A DNA stretch of 64,000 nucleotides from Streptomyces sp. WP-1 (GCF_030450125.1 NZ_CP123923.1:3348001-3412000), one strand, 5' to 3'; shown: positions 1 to 9,604, counted from the first letter of the stretch. Notes: a model not told the origin generated them from the sequence alone. A program made the numbers and translations.

Positions 1-2116
1 CGTACGCGACCGCCCCGGCCAGCAGCAGGAGGATCAGCACGAGCAGCGTCCGGCCGAGCCGGCTCGGTGAACTCCCCTCCTCCCGGTCCCGCTTGTGCCG
101 GGCGTGCGCGTCGGGCAGCCCGGCGCGGCGCCGCCGCACCAGTTCGCCCCGGCGCCGGACGATCGGCAGCCGCCGGGGGTCGGGCGGCACCGGCACCACC
201 CGGGTACCGGCCTCGGGCTCGGGCGCGGACCGCACCAGCGAGCGCAGCCAGCCGCCCAGTTCCTCGAAGTCCGGCCGCTCGGTGGGGTCCTGACGCAGCA
301 GGGACTCCACCACCGGCCGCAGCGGCCCGCACTCCTCGGCGTAGGCGGGCGGCTCCGCGCACACCAACTGCACCAGTTCGGCGGTGGATTCCTCGGGATA
401 GGGGGCGTGCCCCTGGACCGCGCGGAACAGCAGCGCGCCCAGCGCCCAGAGGTCGGTGGCGGGGCCGACGGGCGCCGCCAGCTGCCAGTTCTCGTGCACG
501 GGCCCGGCCTGTTCCGGCGCCCACCGCTCGGTCACCGGCCCCACCACGGCCATCCGCGCCTGCCGCGCCCGCTCGGCCGCGAGCGCCCCGGCGGGCCGCC
601 GCGCGCCGGTGGCGGAAGCGGGCTCGTCCCAACGGGCCTGCCCCTGCGGCGGTACGGCGGCGGCCGGGGCGTCGTGCCGCGCGGGTTCGAGACCGCGCGG
701 CCCGGACCCCGGCGCGCCGTGCGTCCCGTAGCCGGGCGGGAGCGGGGGGACGTCGGGGCGGGGGGCGGGTACGGCGGGGTACGGCGCGTCCGACGGGGGG
801 CGGTGGGGCGCCGGTGCCGAGGGGTACGGCGCCTGCCCCGGCGGGTACGACGGCCGCGCCGCGCCGGTGCCCTCGGCGGACGGGTCGGCGGAGGTGGGGT
901 CCGCGGGGTGGGAGGCCGGGTCCCGGGGGTACGGGGTGCCTTGCGGGTACGGCTGTCGCGGGTACGGCTGCTGGGGGCGCGGCGCCCCTTGGGCGTACGC
1001 CGGGCCCGGCGGATACGGCGGCCCCTGGGGATACGGAGACCCCTGGGGATACGACGCCGACCGCGCCGTACCCTCGTTCCCGCCCTCCCCCGGGCCCCCG
1101 CCCCCGGCAGCCCGGTCTGCGTCCGTGTCACCCTCGGTGGGGCGCCGGGCGCCGGGCAGCGCGGCGCGTTCGCCCTGCTGGGCCTCCTGCACCCGGGCCG
1201 CGGCGCGGGCGCCCGCCCGGTACGCGGCGATGGCCCCGGCCCGCGCGGCACGGATGTCGGCGCCGCTCTCCGGCGCCCGCTGTCCCGCCGTACCGGACGC
1301 CTGCGACCCACCGGGCACCTCGGGCCTGCCGGACACGCCGTTCGCCCCCGGAACCCCCGGTGCTCCCGGTACCCCCGGCGCGCCGGCCGCCCGTGCCTGG
1401 ATGGCGGCCCGCCGCGCGGCCTCGGGGTCCACGGCGTCCGGCACAACGATGTCATCGGGCCGCGCGGCACCCGGCGGGGCCTCGTCCTCGTCCTCCGCCC
1501 CCGGCACCGGGTCGTACCCGCACAGCGCCTCCTCCGCGGCACCGGCGGCGAGGCCGGTCAGCAGGACGCGGCCGTCGTCGCAGACGAGGACCGTGCGGGC
1601 GGTGACATTGCGGTGGACCCAGCCATGGGCGTGCAGGACGCGCAGGGCCATCAGGACGTCGGAGGCGACCTCGGCGGCGCGGTAGGGCGTGAGGGGGCGC
1701 TCGGCGAGGAGCGCGGACAGCGGGCGGGCGGCGACCCACTCGCTGACGATCCACAGCGAGCCGCCCTCGGCGAAGACGTCGAAGACCTGGTCCAGGCGCG
1801 GATGGTCGGGGATCCGGGCCGCGGCCTGCGCGGCCTCCACGGCGCGCCGCACCGCGGGCTCGGCGGGCCGCCGGGTCGCGGCCGGCGCGGCCGGTACGGC
1901 ACGCGCCGCGCGCCCGCGCGCGGTGAACCCCTCGGGCAGTCCGTCCGCGTCGAGCACCTCGGCCTCGACGACCTCGGGCAGCGGTACCTGACGGACCAGC
2001 ACCTCCTGGCCGCTGTAGGTGTCGAAGGCGCGGGTGACGGCCGGTTCGTACGCGTCGGACGGCGGCAGCGGCAGACGGTAGCGGTCGGCCAGCACCCGGC
2101 CCGCGTAGTCGTCCAT
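1..2116 (-). CDS. Receptor-type pseudokinase (C-terminus cut by window edge)
   Basis: The reading frame opens at ATG 2116 (MDDYAGRVLADRYRLPL) and runs off the left edge. It matches a Ser/Thr kinase fold, but every catalytic element is gone. The glycine loop is replaced by LPLPPSDAYE, the VAIK lysine is Arg42, the HRD motif is HRN (168-170), and LTDFG of the neighbouring kinase is LTGLA (186-190). Late subdomains survive (TDLWALGALLF near residue 553; DPTERPDF). About 340 residues of Pro/Gly/Tyr-rich low-complexity sequence (PGAPGVPG-like and PYPQG-like repeats) sit inside the kinase fold. A transmembrane segment (LLVLILLLLAGAVAY) starts near residue 686, so the rest is probably extracellular. 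It follows the active kinase gene on the same strand after a 170-base gap. I infer a non-catalytic scaffold or sensor; substrate and ligand are unknown. Confidence 0.85.
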   Translation of the reverse strand, partial: MDDYAGRVLADRYRLPLPPSDAYEPAVTRAFDTYSGQEVLVRQVPLPEVVEAEVLDADGLPEGFTARGRAARAVPAAPAATRRPAEPAVRRAVEAAQAAARIPDHPRLDQVFDVFAEGGSLWIVSEWVAARPLSALLAERPLTPYRAAEVASDVLMALRVLHAHGWVHRNVTARTVLVCDDGRVLLTGLAAGAAEEALCGYDPVPGAEDEDEAPPGAARPDDIVVPDAVDPEAARRAAIQARAAGAPGVPGAPGVPGANGVSGRPEVPGGSQASGTAGQRAPESGADIRAARAGAIAAYRAGARAAARVQEAQQGERAALPGARRPTEGDTDADRAAGGGGPGEGGNEGTARSASYPQGSPYPQGPPYPPGPAYAQGAPRPQQPYPRQPYPQGTPYPRDPASHPADPTSADPSAEGTGAARPSYPPGQAPYPSAPAPHRPPSDAPYPAVPAPRPDVPPLPPGYGTHGAPGSGPRGLEPARHDAPAAAVPPQGQARWDEPASATGARRPAGALAAERARQARMAVVGPVTERWAPEQAGPVHENWQLAAPVGPATDLWALGALLFRAVQGHAPYPEESTAELVQLVCAEPPAYAEECGPLRPVVESLLRQDPTERPDFEELGGWLRSLVRSAPEPEAGTRVVPVPPDPRRLPIVRRRGELVRRRRAGLPDAHARHKRDREEGSSPSRLGRTLLVLILLLLAGAVAY

Positions 2117-2286
2117 TCCGCCGTCCCCTCCCCCGGCCGCCCGGTTCGGTCACATCCGTTCGCTCCGTGGCCCGTTTCGCACCCGCGTCCGGCTCCGTAC
2201 GGTCCTCAACCATTCACGATACGTGCCGGAGGCAACCCGCACCGCGCGGTTGCCCGATTCCGGTGCCCTGAACCGCCCGCCGGTCG

Positions 2287-4245
2287 CTAGGACTTGGGCC
2301 TGAAGGAGGCCGTCAGCGTCTTCCAGGTGCCCTTGCGCAGGTCGCCGTCCCAGTCACCGGCCTTCGCGGTGTACATCAGCGCGTACCCGAGGTGGTCGTT
2401 CACCACGAAGCCGCGGTCGATGGTGCGGTACCCGGTGCCGCCGTCGACGTAGGTGAACTCCCAGTCGGCCGTGTTCCAGTCCCGGTAGTCCGCCTCCTCG
2501 ATCCGGATCCGGTGGTACTGGGAGCGCACCATGTAGTGCTCCTGGCTCTTCCAGTCCGCCACCGGGTCGTCCTTGGGCGTGCCGGTCCAGGCCACGAGCA
2601 GCTTCTGCCCGTCGGGGCCGGTGTAGCGGTCACCGGCCGATCCGTGCGACTGGTACGACCATCCCTCGGGCAGCCCGATCGAGTAGCCCTGGCCGCCCTT
2701 GCGGGTGGAGACGGCGTGCGCGCTCCCGGCGTCGGCGGACGCGCTCGCGCTGACGTCCTTGCCGGTCCCGGTTCCGGACCCCGCTGCGGTGGGCGCCGAA
2801 CTCCCGCCGTCCGTACGGGTACCGGTGGCCGGGCCCTTGCTCCGGCCCGTCCCGGTGGACGCGCTCGCGCCGGCCGTGACCCGGGCGGCGCCCTTGTCGT
2901 CCTTGTCGTCACCGCCGCCGAGGGCGACGGCCAGCACGGTGCCGATCACCGCGAGGGCCACCACCACGGCCACGATCACCAGTGTGCGCCTGGGCACCAC
3001 GTCCGTGAGCGAGGCCTTCGGCACGGGCCTGGGCGACAGGTCCAGATCCGGCGGCGGCATCACGGGCCAGCCCGAACTCGGCTTCGCCGAACCGGCGTTG
3101 CCCGCCTTGTTCCTGGCGGGAGGCCCGGCGGGGGTCCCGGCGGAGTTCGACGCGGCGGCCGCACCCGGGCCCTTGCCGGGGCCACCGGAGGCCGGCGCGG
3201 AACCACCGCTCTTCGCCGCGTCCGCCGCCGCACCGGTACCGGCCGCGGCCCCCGCCGCCGCCTTGCGCACCGAACGCAGCGCGCCGCGCAGCTTCTCCGC
3301 GGCCTCCTCGCCGCGCTTGCCCTCGCCCGGCGGCGCGGGCAGCGGTACGACCCGGGTGGCGTCCAGGGGTTCCGGCTCGCGCGCGTGGATGACCTTGTCG
3401 AGCAGCACCCGCGCCCCGGCGTCGTCGAGCCGCTCGGCCGGGTCCTTGGTGAGCAGGCCGTAGATGACGTCCCGCAGCGGGCCCGCGTTCTTGGGCTCGT
3501 CCAGTTGCTCGGTCATCACCGCGGTGAGGGTGGCGATCGCCGAGCCCTTGTCGTACGGCGGCACCCCCTCGACCGCCGCGTACAGCAGCCCGCCGAGCGA
3601 CCACAGGTCGGCCGCGGGCCCCGGCTTGTGGCCGCGGGCGCGCTCCGGGGAGATGTAGGAGGGGGCGCCGACGAGCATGCCGGTCGAGGTGATGGACGGG
3701 TCGCCCTCGACCTGCGCGATGCCGAAGTCGGTGAGGACGACACGGCCGTCGTCCGCGATGAGCACGTTGGACGGCTTCACGTCCCGGTGCAGGATGCCCT
3801 CGCGGTGGGCGGAGCGCAGCACGTCGAGGACGGCGAGGCCGACCTCGGCGGCGCGCCGCGGCTCCAGCACGCCGTCCTCGCGGATGACCTCGGCGAGGGA
3901 CTTGCCCTCCACCAGCTCCATGACGATCCACGGCCGGTCGTCCTCGTCGACCACGTCGAAGACCGTCACCGCGCTGTTGTTGCGGATCCGGGCGATCGCC
4001 TTGGCCTCACGCAGGGTGCGCGTGATCAGGCGCCGCTTCTCCTCCTCGTCGATGTTCGTCGGGAACCGCAGCTCCTTGACGGCGACGGTGCGGCCGAGGG
4101 TCTCGTCCTCGGCGCGCCAGACCGTGCCCATGCCGCCGCGGCCCAGCACGTCTCCCAGCCGGTACCGCCCGGCGAGGAGACGCCGTCCGCTCTTGCCCTG
4201 CCGAGTCTCCTGACGAGATGTCCCCGCCCGCTCCGCCTCCGACAT
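2287..4245 (-). CDS. PknB-type transmembrane Ser/Thr protein kinase
   Basis: A 652-residue Hanks-type receptor kinase. The Gly loop is at 35-42 (GRGGMGTV), the ATP lysine is Lys57 (VAVK), catalytic HRD is at 153-155, DFG at 173-175, and GAPSYISPE forms the activation-segment end. An Ala/Gly/Pro-rich juxtamembrane linker follows, then a membrane helix around 419-444 and an extracellular Ser/Thr/Gly-rich stalk. The C-terminus is a compact domain of about 140 residues rich in Trp and Tyr. I place the start at 4245 (MSEAER) because GAGG lies 8 bases upstream; the open frame continues further 5' without a better ribosome site. It lacks PASTA repeats, so the extracellular ligand is unlikely to be muropeptide as in PknB. 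The downstream neighbour is a dead kinase of similar architecture, suggesting a signalling pair. Confidence 0.95.
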   Translation of the reverse strand: MSEAERAGTSRQETRQGKSGRRLLAGRYRLGDVLGRGGMGTVWRAEDETLGRTVAVKELRFPTNIDEEEKRRLITRTLREAKAIARIRNNSAVTVFDVVDEDDRPWIVMELVEGKSLAEVIREDGVLEPRRAAEVGLAVLDVLRSAHREGILHRDVKPSNVLIADDGRVVLTDFGIAQVEGDPSITSTGMLVGAPSYISPERARGHKPGPAADLWSLGGLLYAAVEGVPPYDKGSAIATLTAVMTEQLDEPKNAGPLRDVIYGLLTKDPAERLDDAGARVLLDKVIHAREPEPLDATRVVPLPAPPGEGKRGEEAAEKLRGALRSVRKAAAGAAAGTGAAADAAKSGGSAPASGGPGKGPGAAAASNSAGTPAGPPARNKAGNAGSAKPSSGWPVMPPPDLDLSPRPVPKASLTDVVPRRTLVIVAVVVALAVIGTVLAVALGGGDDKDDKGAARVTAGASASTGTGRSKGPATGTRTDGGSSAPTAAGSGTGTGKDVSASASADAGSAHAVSTRKGGQGYSIGLPEGWSYQSHGSAGDRYTGPDGQKLLVAWTGTPKDDPVADWKSQEHYMVRSQYHRIRIEEADYRDWNTADWEFTYVDGGTGYRTIDRGFVVNDHLGYALMYTAKAGDWDGDLRKGTWKTLTASFRPKS

Positions 4246-4463
4246 GCGTCCCCTCATGCAACCCGCCCTGACAGAGCCTCCATTGTCTCTCACCCGACAA
4301 GTGCTCCACGCCCTGGGGCCCCTCCCCGGGCCGCCGCGCAGCTCCCCGAAGGCCCCCTTGCGCGCGTCGGCATGACGGCCCGTGAGACCCCGGCGACCCG
4401 CGGTGCCGACCCTTCGGTCACACCCGGTCAAACCCCCTGCGCCGGGCCCCCTGCGGCACTACT

Positions 4464-6173
4464 TCAGCCGAGCGGCACGATGTCCGGCGCGCCCAGCCGC
4501 GCCGCGTCCGCCGTCTGGTCGTCGGGCTGGATCTGGGACTCGCGTTCGGCCTCGACCCGCTTCTCGTAGTGTTCGACCTCGCGTTCGATCTGGTCCTTGT
4601 CCCAGCCGAGGACCGGTGCCATCAGCTCGGCTGCCTCGCGGGCGCTGCGGGTGCCGCGGTCGAAGGTCTCGATGGAGATGCGGGTGCGCCGGGTGAGGAC
4701 GTCGTCCAGGTGGCGGGCGCCCTCGTGCGAGGCGGCGTAGACGACCTCGGCGCGCAGATAGTCGTCGGCGGCGCGCAGCGGTTCGCCGAGCGAGGGGTCC
4801 GCCTCGACGAGGTCGAAGATCTCCTCGGCCATCGAGCCGTACCGGTTCAGCAGGTGTTCCACCCGGACCGTGTGCAGTCCGGTGCGGGCGGCTATGCGGG
4901 CTCGCGCGTTCCACAGCGCGTGGTAGCCCTCCGCGCCGAGCAGCGGGGTCTCCTCGGTGACGCAGTCGGCGACGCGCCGGTCCAGGCCGTGCACCGCCTC
5001 GTCGACGGCGTCCTTCGCCATCACCCGGTAGGTGGTGTACTTGCCGCCCGCCACGACCACCAGGCCCGGCGCCGGGTGGGCGACCGTGTGCTCGCGGGAG
5101 AGCTTGCTGGTGGCGTCGGACTCGCCGGCCAGCAGCGGCCGCAGCCCCGCGTACACCCCCTGCACGTCGTCGCGGCGCAGCGGCACGGCCAGCACCGAGT
5201 TGACGTGCTCCAGCAGGTAGTCGATGTCGGCGCTGGAGGCGGCCGGGTGGGCCTTGTCGAGGTCCCATTCGGTGTCGGTGGTGCCGACGATCCAGTGCCG
5301 GCCCCAGGGGATGACGAAGAGGACGGACTTCTCGGTGCGCAGGATCAGCCCGCTGGTGGAGTGGATGCGGTCCTTGGGCACGACGAGGTGGATGCCCTTG
5401 GAGGCGCGGACGTGGAACTGGCCGCGCTCGCCGACCATGGCCTGGGTGTCGTCGGTCCACACCCCGGTGGCGTTGACGATCTGCTGGGCGCGCACCTCGT
5501 ACTCCCCGCCGCCCTCGACGTCCTGCACCCGGGCGCCGACGACCCGCTCGCCCTCGCGTATGAATCCGGTGACGCGCGCCCGGTTGGCGACCCGCGCGCC
5601 GTACGACGCCGCCGTGCGCACCAGGGTGGCCACGAGGCGGGCGTCGTCCACCTGGGCGTCGTAGTACTGGAGGGCGCCGACCAGGGCGTCCTTGCGCAGG
5701 CAGGGGGCCACGCGCAGGGCCTGACCGCGGCTCAGGTGGCGGTGCACGGGCAGGCCACGGCCGTGACCGCGGGCCATGGACATCGCGTCGTAGAGCGCCA
5801 CGCCGGAACCCGCGTACAGCCGCTCCCAGCCGCGGTGCTGGAGGGGGTAGAGGAACGGCACCGGTTTGACCAGGTGCGGGGCGAGCCGCTCCAGGAGCAG
5901 GCCGCGCTCCTTCAACGCCTCGCGGACCAGCGCGAAGTCGAGCATCTCCAGATAGCGCAGTCCGCCGTGGATGAGCTTGCTGGAGCGGCTGGAGGTGCCG
6001 GACGCCCAGTCCCGGGCCTCGACCAGGCCGGTGGACAGGCCGCGGGTGACGGCGTCCAGCGCGGTGCCCGCGCCGACCACCCCGCCGCCGATCACCAGTA
6101 CGTCCAGCTCGTGCTCGGCCATCGCCGCCAGTGCCTCGGCACGCTGCACCGGGCCCAGAGTCGCTGTCCTCAC
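4464..6173 (-). CDS. glpD: FAD-dependent glycerol-3-phosphate dehydrogenase
   Basis: A 569-residue aerobic glycerol-3-phosphate dehydrogenase that oxidises G3P to dihydroxyacetone phosphate at the membrane and passes electrons to the quinone pool. The FAD-binding Rossmann motif is near the N-terminus (VLVIGGGVVGAGTALDA), followed by the conserved SSRSSKLIHGGLRYLE segment. The C-terminal helical domain is typical of GlpD. The GTG start at 6173 has GGGAGG six bases upstream and is preferred over an ATG 14 codons earlier. The gene is divergent from the nucleotide-sugar dehydrogenase across about 280 bases. It is not beside glpK/glpF here, so it may be one of several paralogues. Confidence 0.95.
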   Translation of the reverse strand: MRTATLGPVQRAEALAAMAEHELDVLVIGGGVVGAGTALDAVTRGLSTGLVEARDWASGTSSRSSKLIHGGLRYLEMLDFALVREALKERGLLLERLAPHLVKPVPFLYPLQHRGWERLYAGSGVALYDAMSMARGHGRGLPVHRHLSRGQALRVAPCLRKDALVGALQYYDAQVDDARLVATLVRTAASYGARVANRARVTGFIREGERVVGARVQDVEGGGEYEVRAQQIVNATGVWTDDTQAMVGERGQFHVRASKGIHLVVPKDRIHSTSGLILRTEKSVLFVIPWGRHWIVGTTDTEWDLDKAHPAASSADIDYLLEHVNSVLAVPLRRDDVQGVYAGLRPLLAGESDATSKLSREHTVAHPAPGLVVVAGGKYTTYRVMAKDAVDEAVHGLDRRVADCVTEETPLLGAEGYHALWNARARIAARTGLHTVRVEHLLNRYGSMAEEIFDLVEADPSLGEPLRAADDYLRAEVVYAASHEGARHLDDVLTRRTRISIETFDRGTRSAREAAELMAPVLGWDKDQIEREVEHYEKRVEAERESQIQPDDQTADAARLGAPDIVPLG

Positions 6174-6455
6174 CGCTGCCTCCCGCTGTCGCTGACTCGC
6201 TCGCGTCGGCCGCACCCGGAGGGCGAGGCCCGGTTCACCACCACCTCATGCCCAAATTCTGACCGGCATGCCCGACTTCAGCCACCACGCGCCCGCACCC
6301 TGTGGACAACCCGGCGCACATCCCCCGCGAGACACACGAACAGAATCCCACATAACGGTCATATTTACTCCTAGTGTGACAGTGCGCTCGCTCATCCTGT
6401 CCACAGCGGTTGCGCATCCGTTCCGCTTCGGTTACTGGGAAGGACGGCCCACGCC
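6174..6455. other. Divergent intergenic region, no gene
   Basis: This 282-base gap between two divergent genes must carry both promoters. Its middle (about 6340-6380) is clearly more AT-rich than the surroundings and contains GTCATATTTACTCC followed by TAGTGTGACAGTG. I could not assign -35/-10 pairs with confidence, and I see no RNA gene or regulator motif that I recognise. Confidence 0.4.
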
Positions 6456-7664
6456 ATGCCCGCAGACCTCGCCGTCATCGGACTCGGCCCCTACGGTTTG
6501 CCGCTCGCCCAGGCCGCGGTGGCCGCCGGCATCCCCACGCTCGGCTATGCCACCGGCCCCGAGGAGGGGCCGCTGAGCCCCGCCGAGCTGCGCCGGATGC
6601 ACGCGACCGGGTTCCGGCGCGCCACCGACCCGGCCCAGCTCGGCCGGGTGCGCACCGCGGTGATCTGCGCGCCCACCCCGCGCGGCGCCGACGGCGGCCT
6701 CGACCTCGGCCAGGTGGAGGCCGCCGCCCGCACCCTGGCCGGGCGGCTGCGCCCGAACACCACGGTCATCCTGGAGTCGCCCGTACTGCCGGGCACCACC
6801 GAGGAATTCCTGTGCCCGCTCCTGGAGGAGGGCTCCGGGCTGCGCGCGGGCCGCGACTTCCATCTCGCCTACTCCCCCAGCCGGGTCGACCCCGGCGACC
6901 GCACGCACCCCCCGGCCGGCACCCCCAAGGTCATCGGCGGCCTCACCCCCGCCTGCACCGAGTCGGCCGCCGCCTTCTACGGCCGGCTCACCGACAAGGT
7001 GGTCCGCGCGCGCGGGCTGCGCGAGGCGGAGGCGGTGCAGCTCCTGGAGACCAACTTCCGGCACGTCAACATCGCGCTGGTCAACGAGATGGCCGTGCTC
7101 TGCCACGAACTCGGCGTCGACCTGTGGGACGTCATCCGCTGCGCCGAGACCAAGCCGTTCGGCTTCCAGGCGTTCCGGCCGGGCCCCGGCGTCGGCGGCC
7201 ACGCCGTCCCGCAGGACCTCACCGGGCACGCGAACCGCGCCCTGCGCATGGTGGAACTGGCCCAGCAGGTCAACAACCGGATGCCCCGGTACGTCGTACA
7301 GCGCGCCGCGGCCCTGCTCAACGAGCACGGCAAGTCCGCCCGGGGGGCGCGCGTGCTGCTGCTCGGCGTGACCTACAAGGCGGACCTCTCCGACCAGCAG
7401 GGCGCCCCGGCCCGGGAGATCGCCGGACGCCTGATGGAACTCGGCGCGTCCGTGAGCTACCACGACCCCTATGTGCCCGCCTGGAGCGTCCTGGACCGCC
7501 CCGTCCCGCGCGTCGACTCCCTCTACGAGGCCGCCGCGGCCGCCGACCTGACGATCCTGCTCCAGCAGCACCGCACGTACGACCTCCAGGGCCTGTCGGT
7601 GAAGGCCCAACTCCTCCTGGACACCCGAGGAGCGACCCCCACGGGAGCCGCGCACCGGCTCTGA
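6456..7664 (+). CDS. Nucleotide-sugar dehydrogenase family protein lacking the catalytic Cys
   Basis: A 402-residue member of the UDP-glucose/GDP-mannose/UDP-ManNAc dehydrogenase family. It has an N-terminal NAD fold (VIGLGPYGLPLA), the central helical domain (LLETNFRHVNIALVNEMA) and a C-terminal UDP-binding fold (LLLGVTYKADLSDQQGAPA). In active enzymes the loop reads GxGGHC or GxGGSC, where Cys forms the thioester intermediate. Here it reads GPGVGGHAVPQDL with Ala250 in that position. The gene is otherwise intact with a good ribosome site (GGGAAGGA). It may be a non-oxidising homologue, an aldehyde-forming or binding protein, or inactive. The true sugar substrate cannot be read from the sequence. 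Confidence 0.85.
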   Translation: MPADLAVIGLGPYGLPLAQAAVAAGIPTLGYATGPEEGPLSPAELRRMHATGFRRATDPAQLGRVRTAVICAPTPRGADGGLDLGQVEAAARTLAGRLRPNTTVILESPVLPGTTEEFLCPLLEEGSGLRAGRDFHLAYSPSRVDPGDRTHPPAGTPKVIGGLTPACTESAAAFYGRLTDKVVRARGLREAEAVQLLETNFRHVNIALVNEMAVLCHELGVDLWDVIRCAETKPFGFQAFRPGPGVGGHAVPQDLTGHANRALRMVELAQQVNNRMPRYVVQRAAALLNEHGKSARGARVLLLGVTYKADLSDQQGAPAREIAGRLMELGASVSYHDPYVPAWSVLDRPVPRVDSLYEAAAAADLTILLQQHRTYDLQGLSVKAQLLLDTRGATPTGAAHRL

Positions 7665-7826
7665 GGGCCACCCCGCCCGAAACCCCGCACCAGGTCACGA
7701 CAGGAAAACGACCGGGGCGCTGTCGGCCCTGCCTGTTAGTCTCCCCCGGACTTACCGCACACAGGTGCGCGTGGTCTTCCGTTCCGCCTCATCCAGTTTG
7801 TGCCACAGCACGGGGGGATTCCTGTC

Positions 7827-8384
7827 ATGAGCCAGTCAGCACCACCGCCGCAGCCGCAGCCGCAGCCCGGCCCGGTCGGCGCCGGCCCGTACGCCCAGCA
7901 GGCGCCGGCCGGTCTGCCGTACCCGCCGCAGCCGGGCGCCCCCGGCGGCATGCCGATGGCCCCCGTCGCGCCCGCGCCGGTCCGCGGCAACCCGGCCCTC
8001 GGCCTGGTCGCCGCGGTGGTCGCCGCCGTCGTCGCCGCCGGGCTCTACGGCCTGATCATCGGCGCCACCAAGCACGAGATCGGCTACGCGGCCGTGGGCG
8101 TCGGCTTCGTCGTCGGCCTCGCGGCGGGCAAGGCGGGCGGCCGCAACGCCGTCCTGCCGATCGCCTCCGTGGTGCTCGCGCTGGTCTCGGTGTACTTCGG
8201 CCAGCTGGTGGGCGAGGCGATGATCGGCGCCAAGGCGACCGGTCTGGGCTTCTCCCAGGTCTTCTTCGACCACTTCGACGTGGTGCAGAAGGCCTGGAAG
8301 GAGGACGCCGACCCGCTGACCTTCCTGTTCTTCGCGATCGCCGGTTTCGCCGCGTTCTCGGCCGCCAGGAAGGCCGCCCGGTAG
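7827..8384 (+). CDS. Small multi-pass membrane protein, function unknown
   Basis: A 185-residue protein. The first 60 residues are Pro/Gln-rich (PQPQPQP) and soluble. They are followed by three or four hydrophobic helices: LGLVAAVVAAVVAAGLYGLI, an AVGVGFVVGLAAG stretch, VLPIASVVLALVSVYF, and a final LTFLFFAIAGFAAF after a charged loop. I chose ATG 7827, with GGGGGG nine bases upstream, over the in-frame ATG at 7800, which lacks a ribosome site. It resembles Streptomyces proteins annotated only as integral membrane or hypothetical. A strong hairpin terminator follows. Confidence 0.85.
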   Translation: MSQSAPPPQPQPQPGPVGAGPYAQQAPAGLPYPPQPGAPGGMPMAPVAPAPVRGNPALGLVAAVVAAVVAAGLYGLIIGATKHEIGYAAVGVGFVVGLAAGKAGGRNAVLPIASVVLALVSVYFGQLVGEAMIGAKATGLGFSQVFFDHFDVVQKAWKEDADPLTFLFFAIAGFAAFSAARKAAR

Positions 8385-8397
8385 GACGTGCCCGCGT

Positions 8398-8440
8398 GCG
8401 AAGGGGCCCGGCCACCGCATCGGTGGCCGGGCCCCTTCGC
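8398..8440. terminator. Bidirectional hairpin terminator
   Basis: A perfect 20-bp inverted repeat (8398-8417 and 8421-8440) with a 3-base CAT centre lies between two convergent genes. There is no long T-run, as is usual in Streptomyces. It can stop transcription from both sides. Confidence 0.9.
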
Positions 8441-8479
8441 GTCGTACGGAGCCTCCCGTGAGGCCTTCGTACCGGCGGG

Positions 8480-9604
8480 TCAGCGCTTGTGCTGGCTGTC
8501 CGCGACCGTCACCTCGACCCGCTGGAACTCCTTGAGCTCGCTGTAGCCGGTGGTGGACATGGCGCGGCGCAGGGCGCCGAAGAGGTTCATCGAGCCGTCC
8601 GGGGTGTGGGACGGGCCGGTGAGGACCTCCTCGATGGTGCCGACGGTGCCGAGGTCGACCTTCTTGCCGCGCGGCAGCTCCTCGTTGACCGCCTCCATGC
8701 CCCAGTGGTGGCCCTTGCCGGGCGCGTCCGTGGCACGGGCCAGCGGGGAGCCCATCATCACCGCGTCGGCGCCGCAGGCGATCGCCTTGGGCAGGTCGCC
8801 GGACCAGCCCACGCCGCCGTCCGCGATCACGTGCACATAGCGGCCGCCGGACTCGTCCATGTAGTCGCGGCGGGCCGCGGCCACGTCGGCGACGGCGGTG
8901 GCCATCGGGACCTGGATGCCCAGCACATTGCGCGTGGTGTGCGCGGCGCCGCCGCCGAAGCCGACCAGGACACCGGCCGCGCCGGTGCGCATCAGGTGCA
9001 GGGCGGCGGTGTAGGTGGCGCAGCCGCCCACGATCACCGGGACGTCCAGCTCGTAGATGAACTGCTTCAGGTTCAGCGGCTCGTGCGAGGAGGACACGTG
9101 CTCGGCGGAGACCGTCGTACCGCGGATGACGAAGATGTCCACGCCCGCGTCCACGACCGCCTTGGAGAACTGGGCGGTGCGCTGCGGGGAGAGCGCCGCC
9201 GCCGTGACCACACCGGAGTCGCGCACCTCCTTGATGCGGGCGCCGATCAGCTCCTCCTTGATGGGCGCCGCGTAGATCTCCTGGAGGCGGCGGGTGGCGC
9301 GCTCGGCCGGCAGCTCGGTGATCTCGTCCAGCAGCGGCTGCGGGTCCTCGTACCGCGTCCACAGGCCCTCGAGGTTGAGCACGCCGAGGCCGCCCAGCTC
9401 GCCGATGCGGATCGCGGTGGCCGGGGAGACCACGGAGTCCATGGGAGCCGCCAGGAAGGGCAGCTCGAAGCGGTAGGCGTCGATCTGCCAGGCGATCGAG
9501 ACCTCCTTCGGGTCCCGCGTACGGCGGCTGGGGACGACGGCGATGTCGTCGAAGGCGTACGCCCGGCGGCCGCGCTTGCCGCGCCCGATCTCGATCTCAG
9601 TCAC
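8480..9604 (-). CDS. guaB3: GuaB3-type IMP dehydrogenase family protein
   Basis: A 374-residue TIM-barrel protein of the IMPDH/GMP reductase family without CBS domains. The phosphate-binding and flap-like elements are visible ([27 protein letters not shown]). The active-site loop that in IMPDH reads GxGSICTTR is GGGAAHTTR here, with His222 where the catalytic Cys should be, so classical IMPDH chemistry is unlikely. It sits directly downstream of guaB, the same pairing as guaB2-guaB3 in mycobacteria. Cyanobacterial proteins called GuaB3 have been reported to have GMP reductase activity; whether that holds here is unknown. Confidence 0.88.
   Translation of the reverse strand: MTEIEIGRGKRGRRAYAFDDIAVVPSRRTRDPKEVSIAWQIDAYRFELPFLAAPMDSVVSPATAIRIGELGGLGVLNLEGLWTRYEDPQPLLDEITELPAERATRRLQEIYAAPIKEELIGARIKEVRDSGVVTAAALSPQRTAQFSKAVVDAGVDIFVIRGTTVSAEHVSSSHEPLNLKQFIYELDVPVIVGGCATYTAALHLMRTGAAGVLVGFGGGAAHTTRNVLGIQVPMATAVADVAAARRDYMDESGGRYVHVIADGGVGWSGDLPKAIACGADAVMMGSPLARATDAPGKGHHWGMEAVNEELPRGKKVDLGTVGTIEEVLTGPSHTPDGSMNLFGALRRAMSTTGYSELKEFQRVEVTVADSQHKR

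Noticed and set aside
67..2290. Long plus-strand open frames opposite the pseudokinase
   Set aside because: Arg/Pro/Gly-rich translations without domains; the opposite strand encodes a clear kinase fold.
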